A stretch of 64,000 bases of DNA from assembly GCA_900208305.1 (NCBI GenBank), contig OAPG01000017.1, positions 248,001 through 312,000 on the forward strand. Reading direction: 5' to 3'. How positions within the stretch are numbered: the first letter of the stretch is position 1; each line of letters begins with the position of its first letter. This stretch comes from Melanopsichium pennsylvanicum (taxonomy: Eukaryota; Basidiomycota; Ustilaginomycetes; Ustilaginales). The notes below the pieces were generated by a model that was given only the letters and a program-made list of their open reading frames with translations, was not told the origin of the DNA and made no database searches. The translations under genes and the position numbers were made by a program. Of this stretch, positions 17,901 through 27,281 are shown piece by piece.

Positions 17901-20900
17901 GGGCATCTGAGGAGTCTATCGCACGCAACAGCTTTCGAGCTTCGAAGCTCGTGGCGCGGGTGCGAACCGGTGATGAGTCTGCTGCATCTGCCTCCAACAA
18001 TTCGGGAGAGTCCGTCCGCACATCCGTCTATTCCAGTCCACGATTGCGCCGATCACAGCTGCCACCTCTTCCGCAAAACGAGATCACGCAAGGTTCGCGA
18101 CGAGCGTCTGTCGCACAAACCAATACTGCCCGAGATGCGTCTGCTTCCGCTAGCCCGCTGATTGGTACCCCCGTCAACACCCGAAGCATCTCCCGTAGCA
18201 AGCGCATGAGTGGCAACAGCGATGCTTCGGGTATTGCATCTGAAGGCAGCCGCCACGACTCGGCCACAGGTGCTTACGACGATTCGGAGGCGTCTAGGCA
18301 GGCTGCGATCCCACCTGTGCCTCCTCTGCCCAAGGTATGGGAAGGCTCTCGATCGACTTCGCTGACCTCGGAAGGTTTCCGAGCGATTTCGGGCAAGAGC
18401 CCCAGCATTACTGCGAGTCACAGCTTTGTTTCCGCGATCAGCGGAGATCACAGCGATAAGATTCCAGCGCCGAAGTCTCCGCTCAGTCCAAGCATGCAGG
18501 AGCTTGCCGAGATGGCTGCTCTGGCTGTTCGGAAGCCGAGTTTGGGCCTTTTCAGTGATACAGCTTCTCGAGGCTCCTCGACCAACGATGTCTCGTTGCA
18601 GTCCGCCGTGGTGGAGCCGTTGGAAGAAGTGATTACCTCGTCTGACTCTCCTACCGGGGATGCATCTTTCACAGCTTCCAATGCTGCTGAAGCCGAGGTC
18701 GCTGCCCCGACACAACGACCGAAGTCCAGCTCTTTGCGTCGTGCCAGCGTTGCTTCACTCGGTAGGTTGATCAGAGCTGGTCAGAAAGACAAGGATGCAG
18801 AGCAGCTTCAATCTGGTGTCAGCTCGCAGTCTCTTGCTGGCTCGACCGAGACGGGCACGAGCCCGAAAGCTCGCCGCACCCCGGCATTTTTCCAGCGAAC
18901 ACCCAAGTCAAGTGATGGGCCTGCCGAGACAGGTGCGCAGGACAGCGGTCGTCTCTCGCGCAAGTCTCTTTTGGGTATCGCCGGCGGACTGCTGAGCCGT
19001 TCCGGATCGCGACGCACTGCCACTGCAAGCAACGTCGAAGCTGCGCCACGGGCTTCAGAGGTGCAGCCGCATTTGACCTCATCGCAGCCGGCCTCGTCTC
19101 CTCTGAGAAGGCGGGGTCAGACAGCAGGGTCAGCTCAGCAGCCCTCGTCGATCATGCCATCCACGCAAGGGCCTCATGCTGCAGCTAAAGCTGCTGATAG
19201 TGTTAGCACCAGCTCAGCTGCTCTGGCTGCGCAGACCCCGTCACGATCCACGAGGGCAGTCGTTGCTGGTGGAGTGTCGTCATACAGTCCGAGTATTGGC
19301 AGTCGCACCGCTTCACCGAGCAAGTCTGCCTCTCTTTCGAGTCGGATCCCTCGCGTCGCAACCACGAAGGCCATCCCACGGTCCGCAGCCACTGGCCCCA
19401 CTGCCACCGAAGGTGGCAGCGTGATTCGAGCGGCCGCTGCTGCTTCTTCCTCGATCCCAATGAGCAAATCGCATCATCCTTCTCTTGCTGCTAGCATGGG
19501 CATGGTTGCTACGCAGTCGCTCGACGACGAGGACAACAAGTCTGTCTCAGGTTCGGACACCACGATCGGTACAGCTAAGCACAGCCAGGCTTCTTCCAAG
19601 AAGACATCCTCACCTGGTGGTGCTCAGATCTCAAGCACTCTTGCCCCAATCCTCAACGCCTATGCTGCTGCCAAGACGCCCGCTGAGATTGAAGGTGTGC
19701 TCAGACGCGCTCGAATCGCCGCTTATTCGTCCAGCCTTTCCCCCAGCGACAGGGAGGTGCTCAACAATCTTGCGAGTCGTCAGGATCGACAGAAGGCAGA
19801 TGCTAGCCCCTCTGCCGCCACCAAAGCAGAGACAACGGCTGCTTCGGCTGACAAGGGTGCGATCGGTGTAGCTAAGCCCAGTCCGAACGCTTCCGCGGCC
19901 AATGCCGCCTCATCAGCCGCCACATCAGCGATCACGGACAAGACCGCAGCGCAGTGCCAACCCTCCACTCTAGCTGTCGCACCTTCGTCGACATCGAGCG
20001 GCGCTAAACTACCTTCTCCAGCCGCTACTACTTCCAGCAAGGACTTTGGTAGCATCTCTGTGCCGGTGCGGAAGACGCGAGCCTCGCTCGGTGCTGCTTC
20101 AGCCGCCCCTCGCGTCATTAAGCCTAGCGCTCTCCAGAACCCCACCAGTGAACGCCTGGTCAAGATCTCCTCGAGCGTTCCGACCACCGCAATTGCGAGA
20201 CGCAGCCCAGCATCATCGGACGCGACCGGATCCGCCGCTTCTGCTCGAGCGACGCCCATCCAGGACGAGGAAGAGCGACTGGGTGACATTGAGATGGAAG
20301 ACTACATTCGCCGTCAACAGGCCCGCAAGCTCGCAGCAGGTACATCGCAAGCTGAACTAGAAAAGATGCTCGAATTCCCGGAACCCGTTGCACCTTCTCG
20401 CATGTTCTCGCCTCGCCAAGCGGAGGTCATGTATGGCAACAAGATGTCCGATTTTGAGCTGCAGGAGATTTTCAACTACTCCGAGATCTACTACTGTGGC
20501 CAGAACGCCAGGCGCAAGCACATGGCGACTGTGGGAAAGCCGGATCAGAACCATGGGTTCGACGATGAGCGCGGTGATTACAACGTGATCAACAAAGATC
20601 ATCTTGCATTCCGTTACGAGATCGTTGATCTGTTGGGCAGAGGCTCGTTTGGCCAGGTGTTGCAGTGCCGCGATCACAAGACGGGTAAGACCGTCGCGAT
20701 CAAACTGATCAGGAACAAGAAACGCTTCCACCATCAGGCGCTGGTGGAGGTGCGGATCCTTGAGAATCTCACGAAATGGGATCCGGACGAGAAGTACAAC
20801 GTGATCAAAATGACGGAATCCTTCCTGTTCCGCAACCACCTTTGCATCGCCACGGAGCTGCTTTCCATCAACCTTTACGAGTTAATCAAGGCAAATCAAT

Positions 20901-21853
20901 TTGCTGGATTCTCCACCAACCTGATCCGCCGTTTTACGTCGCAGGTATTACAATCGCTGGTTCTCATGAAGCACCATAGGATCGTCCATTGCGATCTGAA
21001 GCCCGAGAACATCCTGCTTGCACACCCGAGGAAGAGCGCGATCAAAGTCATCGATTTTGGATCGAGCTGTTTTGAGAACGAGAAGGTGTATACGTATATC
21101 CAGTCGCGCTTCTATCGCTCGCCAGAGGTGATCCTCGGGATGAATTACAATATGGCCATCGACATTTGGAGTTTGGGATGTATCATCGCAGAGCTATACA
21201 CCGGGTACCCTCTGTTCCCAGGAGAGAACGAGCAGGAGCAGTTGGCGTGCATAATGGAGATTCTCGGCGTACCCGATCGGTATCTTGTGGAAAGGAGCTC
21301 GAGGAAGAAGCTGTTCTTTGACTCGACAGGCCAACTGAGGCCGGTGGTCAACTCCAAGGGCAAGAGGAGAAGGCCGGGAAGCAAGACGTTGGCACAGGCG
21401 CTCAAGAGCGACGATGAGTTGTTTGTGGACTTTATCGGCAAGTGTTTGATCTGGGATCCAGAAAGAAGGTTGAAGCCAGATGCGGCCATGAGACATTCAT
21501 GGATCGTTCAAGGCAAACGACTGGCGGCTGTTGCTGGTGGGGTGTTGGGCGAGGCGACTGGAGCGAATAGGTCGACTACTGTAGGTGTTTTGCCTCAACG
21601 CAGGACGGCTGCTAGTGGCGCGAGTGCGAGGATTTCGAGTAAGAGTTCGACAGGTACGACAGCCGCGACAGGCATGGACAAAGCAAGTGTGATGATTACG
21701 CCCAGGACCAAGGCGTTGTCAACTAGGGCATCGGCTGTGAATGGCGGTGTGAGCGGGGGTTACGCAGCTAGCCCGCGGAGAAGTGCTGCTAGTGCTGGCG
21801 GTATTGGCATAGGAGGTGGCGTTGGAACTCCACTGCGTGTACCGAAGGCTTGA
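14909..21853 (+). CDS. Giant class II DYRK-type protein kinase (Pom1/DYRK2-like)
   Basis: A single exon of 2,314 aa from the first in-frame ATG (MSDQLRRADP). Residues 1 to about 1840 are almost wholly disordered and rich in Ser, Ala, Thr, Arg and Pro. A DYRK-homology box follows (MSDFELQEIFNYSEIYYCG, about 1845). The kinase domain at about 1900-2200 has the glycine loop GRGSFGQV, VAIK, HCDLKPENILL, DFGSS and the YTY activation loop of DYRKs, which autophosphorylate on the second tyrosine. A basic insert (GKRRRPGSK) lies late in the domain, and a Ser/Ala/Gly tail ends the protein. The DH box indicates class II (S. pombe Pom1, animal DYRK2) rather than Yak1. Polarity or cell-size control is inferred from the family only. 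Confidence 0.9.
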   Translation: MSDQLRRADPHTRASRPRMGSMYDEHGRLTSSASSAAGFPHPTSSPSSSFSSSLNQPVRTRLNSTTGILVAPSISGSSAARARTMSSASRLSTVSQESSSEPRYRSDRAYATIGSRQPPTLIAQTPSHVSTNVSRRTSWTPQKLSQSGASSLADFDPNISSFGDGTTSSSTTASRPATGSRIPSFGRIGSTQPRLGDALLGQRKVSDSSSRPLTLTSSASGSSLTFPARSDSLARSSRLTKTTTLASISSSQSMASIPRSATGTMGPPQLSASQSSDLIGGKQGSTASTISTTLSAPSSNQQPRILPSLPDFGQSFGAALFDDDALTHETSDTTAYRRNSSIAEVDEQYEDGRAPQAPSPPFASSESRITSLATATGKTSNMHLGLRDSPSLSSRFSNFSSALATPEGSDEPNKMLGRSAASATRPSRGDARGSGLGIGLPDLASEARNRQAASQGDAAAGVRARSSAANMEVLQTPEKFGLSSRTPSGTPRSYDRAGQIGIGELATPRWNFSTTALPNWKTNPEVTPLSSSKAAQRRDVSGALTDDGTAPEQISTSVPESHNSAFLRQIDSQKSDSVGPQSRRSEATRHSRSISYSSINNMQRNNLCDPNELLSTLPISPSVPGVPGRHMPLGGSQSLHALAHGYSDKQSQFMAELEGVAAGIGAAPESPSFSISAHAESKYSIAQQESADASLATSTTEHFRTDPAMSSADRSPGIGDLSWSAGETGPFGSEGAGLGIEGSKSMTFGDVNFGNGMGDEDWRQSFDLNAAITDLLNDHDELHRRRQLRDRATSDASEIGKNASGKRLRSDSIRTRDEPVDHSRVQTGSARMPADGQRGLVASSSRRERLTSSGAPAQATSAVSGPTTPLVAQGTPKMSSRSSASLRTKRASSASIGQSLLRGSVPFGHADDYESRLNSREDAAADALRKLDGLGSTPRASRDGKIDLKSPRTSRVPSRPGSAQRRTPGTNSQTSSPGSRSRRSSNYDTSSRSIDKSRASEESIARNSFRASKLVARVRTGDESAASASNNSGESVRTSVYSSPRLRRSQLPPLPQNEITQGSRRASVAQTNTARDASASASPLIGTPVNTRSISRSKRMSGNSDASGIASEGSRHDSATGAYDDSEASRQAAIPPVPPLPKVWEGSRSTSLTSEGFRAISGKSPSITASHSFVSAISGDHSDKIPAPKSPLSPSMQELAEMAALAVRKPSLGLFSDTASRGSSTNDVSLQSAVVEPLEEVITSSDSPTGDASFTASNAAEAEVAAPTQRPKSSSLRRASVASLGRLIRAGQKDKDAEQLQSGVSSQSLAGSTETGTSPKARRTPAFFQRTPKSSDGPAETGAQDSGRLSRKSLLGIAGGLLSRSGSRRTATASNVEAAPRASEVQPHLTSSQPASSPLRRRGQTAGSAQQPSSIMPSTQGPHAAAKAADSVSTSSAALAAQTPSRSTRAVVAGGVSSYSPSIGSRTASPSKSASLSSRIPRVATTKAIPRSAATGPTATEGGSVIRAAAAASSSIPMSKSHHPSLAASMGMVATQSLDDEDNKSVSGSDTTIGTAKHSQASSKKTSSPGGAQISSTLAPILNAYAAAKTPAEIEGVLRRARIAAYSSSLSPSDREVLNNLASRQDRQKADASPSAATKAETTAASADKGAIGVAKPSPNASAANAASSAATSAITDKTAAQCQPSTLAVAPSSTSSGAKLPSPAATTSSKDFGSISVPVRKTRASLGAASAAPRVIKPSALQNPTSERLVKISSSVPTTAIARRSPASSDATGSAASARATPIQDEEERLGDIEMEDYIRRQQARKLAAGTSQAELEKMLEFPEPVAPSRMFSPRQAEVMYGNKMSDFELQEIFNYSEIYYCGQNARRKHMATVGKPDQNHGFDDERGDYNVINKDHLAFRYEIVDLLGRGSFGQVLQCRDHKTGKTVAIKLIRNKKRFHHQALVEVRILENLTKWDPDEKYNVIKMTESFLFRNHLCIATELLSINLYELIKANQFAGFSTNLIRRFTSQVLQSLVLMKHHRIVHCDLKPENILLAHPRKSAIKVIDFGSSCFENEKVYTYIQSRFYRSPEVILGMNYNMAIDIWSLGCIIAELYTGYPLFPGENEQEQLACIMEILGVPDRYLVERSSRKKLFFDSTGQLRPVVNSKGKRRRPGSKTLAQALKSDDELFVDFIGKCLIWDPERRLKPDAAMRHSWIVQGKRLAAVAGGVLGEATGANRSTTVGVLPQRRTAASGASARISSKSSTGTTAATGMDKASVMITPRTKALSTRASAVNGGVSGGYAASPRRSAASAGGIGIGGGVGTPLRVPKA

Positions 21854-22256
21854 GCAAGGTCGTTTCGCATGTCGCATGAGTCGATCCGAAACTCACGCAT
21901 GCAAAGGAAAGCAACATCCTGTCTCTCTCACATTAAGTTACAAATATCATGACATTCGCATACACACACACACGTACATAACGATGTAATCAAAACTAAG
22001 CCGTCAATGACAAACTGTCATAGGTTTTTCTTTTTCTTTCTTTTTTTCCCCCCTCATTGATGTTGAGATGGATATTAACGACACAGACGTGTGATTTTGG
22101 GAGCTTTACGACAGGATGAGCTTGGAATGGAGGTTTTGTTGTGAATGGTGGAAAAGTGGCATTATTTTTTTTATTTTTTTAAATTCGGGATAAAATTTGT
22201 TGAGAAGAACAAACAAGAGTCTAAAGGTAGTAGTGGGTGGTTAGTATTGGTTGGTT
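21854..22256. other. Intergenic, convergent DYRK and TIM44 3' ends
   Basis: About 400 bp with AC-rich and T-rich simple sequence. No gene is seen. Confidence 0.75.
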
Positions 22257-23939
22257 TTAAAGATAAGCAGCTTGACCTCTCCTAGCAAGTTCCAAAACCT
22301 TCCAACCGCCAGTAACTTGATTATCCAACTCATTCTCTAACCTAGTAAGTACCATAGCATACCTACACAAATCAGGCTGACTATCACTACCCGCTTTCAC
22401 CTCCTTCGTCTTCGCATCTTTGAAAAACATCAACTCCTGACTAACAAACGAAACCACCAAAACCGGCACATGATTCTCCAAAACCTTAGCCTGTAAAATT
22501 TCAACCTGCTTAAGATCCAACAACCTCCCCTCCGCAATCCAACCCTTCTTCAAATAAGGTTCCACCGTCGCCATCAAAAGGTTAAACGTAGCTTCACCAC
22601 ACCATTGCCTCAACAAATGCCGAGCAACCCCATGATAAGCATCAATAATCTCAGGTACAACATACTCCCTCAAATCCCTCTGAAAAGATTCCATACTAAA
22701 ACTAGCATCCAAAGCTTTCATCTGTCTAGTAACCCTAACAAAATCGTTCTCGTCAAACAAAGATCCAAACCAATCCGTAACCGATCGTAATCGTTCAACC
22801 AAAGGATTCTCTGATTCGTTGTAAACCTCCTGCATCTCGCCCAATTTACGAAACAGCGGATTGGACGATTTGAAATTCGTCCACGCTTGTTTGTAAGCAG
22901 GTTCAGGTGCAAGCACTAGCGAAGTCGCATTTGGGTTTTCCACAATGGTACTGATACGTGCTGCGTATCCTGCTGGTTTCTTGCGTTGTTGCACATTGTT
23001 GGTACTCGAAGAAGAAGCGGATGATGAATCGGTAGAGGATTTTTCGGTAAATGTAGATGATGATGATGAATCCTGCCCAAAAGCAGCATTCATTTTGGCT
23101 TGATCTTCGTTGGACGATGAATCTGTTTCGTTATCCTTTTTGTGTTGCTCGTTTGGCTTCGCATTTGCATTCGCTTCTGCCGCCATCATGTCCTCCTCTT
23201 GCTTTTGTGCATAACTCTTCAACACTGCTTCGGCAGCCTCTTTGCCATCCAAGTCAGTCGAGGGCATAGGTCGACCTATCTTTCTCAATCTCGCCTCTCT
23301 CTTGATCCTCCTTACTTCGGCAGCATCTTTATCCTTATCAACATAGATCCTCAGTGCACTTCCACCATCATCCAAAGCCTCTGTGAGAGTTTGACTCAAC
23401 TGCTTGTAAGCTTCGGTATTCCTGATTGGAGCGGTTGAATCTTCCAAACCTCTAGCCAAACGAGTTGAAATTGCACCTAAACCTTTGATAAGTTCGCTCT
23501 CTTCCATCTGTTTCAACGTGGCACCTACGGCATCGCCTACTTGACCACCTGATTTGCGTAGCGCTTCTGCGGCGGCTTGAAGTTTGGGATTCTCTTTGAT
23601 CGAGGTGATGATACGAGCACGTTCGTAAGCTTCACGCATTTTCTTCATGGATTCGCTATCTTGAATCTTGGTTACGTCACCAGAGAGTTGACGCATGTTT
23701 TCCTGAAGTTCCTGATTTTTGCGAAGCTCCGCCTTGAGCGTTTCGACGAATACGGCAAATGGAGAACGCGGTGCGTCGAAAGTGCGACGCGTGGATGAGA
23801 AACATCGCATGGTAGTAGGAAGGAGAAGAAAAGCGAATGGGGACAGAGTGGGAGTGGCGGCACGACGAGGTGCAATAGTGGCAAGCGTAGTTCGCGAGGC
23901 AAGAAACACTCGCACAGCGTTAGGTGTAGATCGAACCAT
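22257..23939 (-). CDS. TIM44: Mitochondrial import inner membrane translocase subunit TIM44
   Basis: Matrix-side peripheral subunit of the TIM23 presequence translocase that tethers mtHsp70. It is a single exon of 560 aa. The N-terminus is a typical matrix presequence, rich in Arg, Ser and Thr with no acidic residues in the first 30 or so. A coiled coil follows (FVETLKAELRKNQELQENMRQ). A Ser/Asn-rich linker at about 265-325 precedes the Tim44-like domain (about 345-555: NPLVERLRSVTDWFGSLFDE, FQRDLREYVVPEIIDAYH, VPVLVVSFVSQELMFFKDAK). The length is somewhat above yeast Tim44 (431 aa) owing to the linker. Confidence 0.93.
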   Translation of the reverse strand: MVRSTPNAVRVFLASRTTLATIAPRRAATPTLSPFAFLLLPTTMRCFSSTRRTFDAPRSPFAVFVETLKAELRKNQELQENMRQLSGDVTKIQDSESMKKMREAYERARIITSIKENPKLQAAAEALRKSGGQVGDAVGATLKQMEESELIKGLGAISTRLARGLEDSTAPIRNTEAYKQLSQTLTEALDDGGSALRIYVDKDKDAAEVRRIKREARLRKIGRPMPSTDLDGKEAAEAVLKSYAQKQEEDMMAAEANANAKPNEQHKKDNETDSSSNEDQAKMNAAFGQDSSSSSTFTEKSSTDSSSASSSSTNNVQQRKKPAGYAARISTIVENPNATSLVLAPEPAYKQAWTNFKSSNPLFRKLGEMQEVYNESENPLVERLRSVTDWFGSLFDENDFVRVTRQMKALDASFSMESFQRDLREYVVPEIIDAYHGVARHLLRQWCGEATFNLLMATVEPYLKKGWIAEGRLLDLKQVEILQAKVLENHVPVLVVSFVSQELMFFKDAKTKEVKAGSDSQPDLCRYAMVLTRLENELDNQVTGGWKVLELARRGQAAYL

Positions 23940-24576
23940 GTTTGATTGAAGTAATGATTTGCAAGCTCAAAGGGGAGTAGTCCTGTGTTTTTTTGAGTGT
24001 AAGAATAGATGACGTTTTGACGGCAAGGTTGAAATGGTTGTTGATGCGGGGAAGTGATAGTTGGTGGTGAGAAAGTATGATTTGATTGAAAGGCTGAGTA
24101 AGCAAAAGTTGGAAAACGAGTCGAGTAAAAAATAAAAGGGTCTCTCAAACCAGGCTCAGCTTTTCTTTTTTTCTTTCTTTTTTTGAGGATTTCAGAAGAA
24201 ATTCCAACTTTCCTTCTCGCCCGTACTCTATTTGTGTGTGTGTGTGTGTATGTGCCCTGTCAGTGCCGATCACGCGTGCCATTTTTTTTTCCCGCCCAAG
24301 ACTAAGCGGGACTCCAGGTTTGTGACTTGGAGAAAACCTCACATCAACCACCTCAAAAAAAATTCACATATACAAAAAAAACAGATCATCTGACAGATAC
24401 GATAGAGTTACCTCAACATCAAGTTCTGGCACACTTCAATCACAACTACACTACATTTCTTGCTTTTTCACATATGGGGTTGAGCACCTGTTGAAAAACA
24501 AGCTACTGTAGATGTGTTACATTTCGCGGGCCCAGGTGTGTGTACAAGGGTGCTTAAAAATAGAAAACGATCCAGT
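23940..24576. other. Intergenic, TIM44 promoter region
   Basis: About 640 bp with A- and T-runs and a (GT)n tract at 24233-24248. No gene is seen. Confidence 0.75.
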
Positions 24577-25356
24577 TTAGAAAGGGAGACCAGGCTTAAG
24601 CTTTTGCTTTGCCTCAGTTTGGGTCTGTACAATGCGTATTCACGTAAAATCATGAGAACCAAAACAAGAACGTGACTGTTAGCATACTTGTCCAAACTCA
24701 TGCACTTCGAATAAGTTTGTAATACTTACAAGTTTCCATTCCTTCTTCGTAGTCTCCATACTTTCGAGTTTAGCTTTCACATCTTGAACCCGAACTTGTT
24801 TGTGCTTATCCACCCTGCTACCTTTGAAGATCTTGGCCCTACCACTGTAAGGTCCCACACCACGAGCAAATTCCATCGCAGCTCTAAATGCCTGTTCCCT
24901 GTCGTGCTTTGTCATTCTCTGTGTCGGCTTGATCACTCGTTCACCCAAAACTTTGGGTCTACTTAAACCGATCTCGGAAGAAGCCTTAAGCTTGGGTACA
25001 TACTCGTACTCGTTGGATGTGTGTTCGAATGCATTTGTTTTTTGGAATCGTGCAAGGCGTTGAGTGAGACGAGATGTTTTGGGTCCATCAGGGAGGAGTT
25101 CAAGTTGGCCTGTGAGTGCAGCTTCTCGTACCAGCTTTGCTTGACGTCGAAGAGAGTACTTTGGAGGATGCCAACAGCCCGTTGTGGTGCTTTTGGTGGG
25201 TTCAAACAGCGATGCGGTAGACGTTCGAGATGCAGAAGCAGAAGCAGAGGAGGAGGCAGAAGAAGTGTTGGAGATCAGGAATCGGTCAAGCACACTGCCG
25301 TACGTGCTCATGTTTTTGTTGGCAGCGGCTTTCAGCAATGTGTGCCGAAGCGCCAT
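24577..25356 (-). CDS. Mitochondrial large ribosomal subunit protein mL59 (MRPL25-like)
   Basis: Fungal-specific mitoribosome component. There are two exons: 24730-25356 and 24577-24624, giving 224 aa. The intron 24625-24729 begins GTAAGT, contains TGCTAAC and ends GTACAG; splicing joins KKEWKL to TQTEAKQKLKPGLPF. The start MALRHTLLKA was chosen as the last upstream ATG giving a basic N-terminus; MSTYGSVLDR 15 codons later is possible. Recognition rests on the CWHPPKYSLRRQAKLVREA and LELLPDGPK block and the W-rich C-terminus ending in LPGLPF-like sequence. A small final exon of 15 codons would be missed by simple ORF calling. It shares a 396-bp divergent promoter with the queuosine-salvage gene. 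Confidence 0.8.
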
Positions 25357-25752
25357 GTTGAACAGGTAGAGAGCACCACGAGAAGAGTGAGTATGGTGGT
25401 GAAGGGATGAGATGGTGAGCAAATGTCAAAACTGTTTTGGATCAAACAAGTAGAAAGGAAGCGTTGAAATGCCAGATTGTTAAAACACAGATGAAAACCA
25501 AAGATGCGATCTAACAAATCGGGCGATGACCCACGCCGATTGGGTGAACATCAAAGTGTGGAGGACGTGCGAGTATTGTTTATACATACTTAAATTGACA
25601 GTAACTCTCACATCTGCCAATCATCACAAAATAACAGCCGTCCCTAAAACGCATTTAAAGAGACGTTTAGAAACCAAAAGCCCTTCTTTCTTCTTGTTCT
25701 TTTCCTCGAACCCAAACACGCAAAACTCTCACACCTCTATTTCGCACACATC
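25357..25752. promoter_or_regulatory. Divergent promoter, mL59 / queuosine salvage gene
   Basis: A 396-bp interval separating two divergent starts, so both promoters must lie here. No specific element was recognised. Confidence 0.6.
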
Positions 25753-27105
25753 ATGTCAGCTTGCACCTCGAATCCCTTACCTCCATCGGATGAGTACATC
25801 GAGTTTACTCGTGAATCATGCAAACTAATCTCTCAAACGCTTGGATTCACCCCCAACGTACCTAGCATCGACACGTTTTTGCTCAACCTATCTCGAACTT
25901 CGTTTGAAAAAATTGGAAAGCAGCATGGTCTCAATTTTCCATTACGTTTTCCCACGTTTACCGCCGAAGTCAACTTTTTAGCCACCTTGGCGCTACTCAA
26001 TGGGTTTTCTGGTTATCGTACTGAATTCCACCAAGCTACTGGTATGGGTGCATATCAGAACATTGTGAGGTTAATGATGGGTTTGTACATTTCAGGGTCT
26101 GATGCACAAGATAAGATGGTAGGAGTCAAAAGTTTGACTGCTAAAGGTATGAGTGAAATCACAGAGACCAGAATTGTTGAATTGCTAGGCGTAAGTGTAC
26201 ACGAGGAGAAACCACATGAAACACTTGTCGGTGTAACAGTAGGTACAAGAGGTGGACCAATGTTGAACGTTGTTCAACTTATCGTGACAACTCTGAACAA
26301 TGTTGGTAAAACGTTGTTATCAAAAAAGTTTGAAAGCTTAGGTTCATACGTTGTATCACTTTTACAACAAGTTAAGACGAAAGAGCAATTGAAAAATGAT
26401 GATGTCAAGGCGACGGATTTTTTGGTGAAATGCATTGCAGAAACTTTTGCCGAATTTAGAGATACACACATCTTTACCCAACCCAACAAGGACAATCCTG
26501 ATTCGACGATCAACGTACATCAAGTCTATTTGTTCAAGAGGATCTTTTTCTTGCTGCATTCCCTTTATTTGAGATTTGGGACGAATGAGGATTGGAAACT
26601 TCCAAATACGTATAAAACTTTACCCATGTTTGTTGATAACGTTCTACCTACGCTTTGTGTATGGTTCAACTTGATCAACGTTCCGAAGATCGACACTTTT
26701 TCAGATAAGAAGAGGATGATCATGATGAAAAATTTGATTGATTGGATGCAAACTCAACATTGTAATTCAAATTTGACTCGAGAGAATTTGGCTAATTTAC
26801 AAAACAACATTTCAGGTCCAATTCTAACCAAAGATGAAACGTATGCTATTCGAGCCTCTTGTTTACATGTTGGTCAAGTGATGGTGGAAAGGGCGAAATT
26901 TTTAGCAGAACAATCCAATTTTAACACTATTACTCCTCTTCAATCTCACCATAATCATAAGGATGGAGGAGTGCAACAGTTCAATCTCGAATGGTTGCTT
27001 GATTTTAACGAGGTAGATTTGGATGGTTATTTGTGGGCTTTGGCAAAACATGATCAGGATTTGAGAAAAATTCCTCGTTTCGTTTTTCCTTGTATTCACT
27101 TTTGA
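25753..27105 (+). CDS. Queuosine salvage protein (DUF2419/QNG1 family)
   Basis: A single exon of 450 aa. The family hydrolyses queuosine 5'-phosphate to release queuine, which eukaryotic TGT inserts into tRNA. Features include SCKLISQTLGFTPNVPSIDTF near the N-terminus, FPLRFPTFTAEVNFLATLAL (the conserved substrate-pocket region), FVDNVLPTLCVWFNLI, DETYAIRASCLHVGQVMVERA and the C-terminal VDLDGYLWAL. Family members typically end in a short aromatic motif, here IHF. The middle carries a longer-than-usual insert (about 130-240) with the segment TVGTRGGPMLNVVQLIVTT. AT-rich codon use is noticeable relative to neighbours. Assignment is to the family; substrate is inferred. Confidence 0.8.
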   Translation: MSACTSNPLPPSDEYIEFTRESCKLISQTLGFTPNVPSIDTFLLNLSRTSFEKIGKQHGLNFPLRFPTFTAEVNFLATLALLNGFSGYRTEFHQATGMGAYQNIVRLMMGLYISGSDAQDKMVGVKSLTAKGMSEITETRIVELLGVSVHEEKPHETLVGVTVGTRGGPMLNVVQLIVTTLNNVGKTLLSKKFESLGSYVVSLLQQVKTKEQLKNDDVKATDFLVKCIAETFAEFRDTHIFTQPNKDNPDSTINVHQVYLFKRIFFLLHSLYLRFGTNEDWKLPNTYKTLPMFVDNVLPTLCVWFNLINVPKIDTFSDKKRMIMMKNLIDWMQTQHCNSNLTRENLANLQNNISGPILTKDETYAIRASCLHVGQVMVERAKFLAEQSNFNTITPLQSHHNHKDGGVQQFNLEWLLDFNEVDLDGYLWALAKHDQDLRKIPRFVFPCIHF

Positions 27106-27281
27106 TTTCTTTAAAGAAAAATAAAAAAAGAGAATTGGGTTATTCGCCTTTTTGGTATGTTTGTATGTGTCTATACCAGATTTGACAAATTGTGTATGAT
27201 GATGATGATGACGGTGTAAAGTACAATAGGAGGGAGGGTGTCAAAAGAGCGTTTTTTCTCCGGTCACAAATCGTGGTACTA

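Noticed and set aside
17151..18161. Long open frame of 336 codons inside the DYRK gene
   Set aside because: A shadow in another frame of GC-rich, low-complexity coding sequence; Arg/Pro/Ser-rich without domains.
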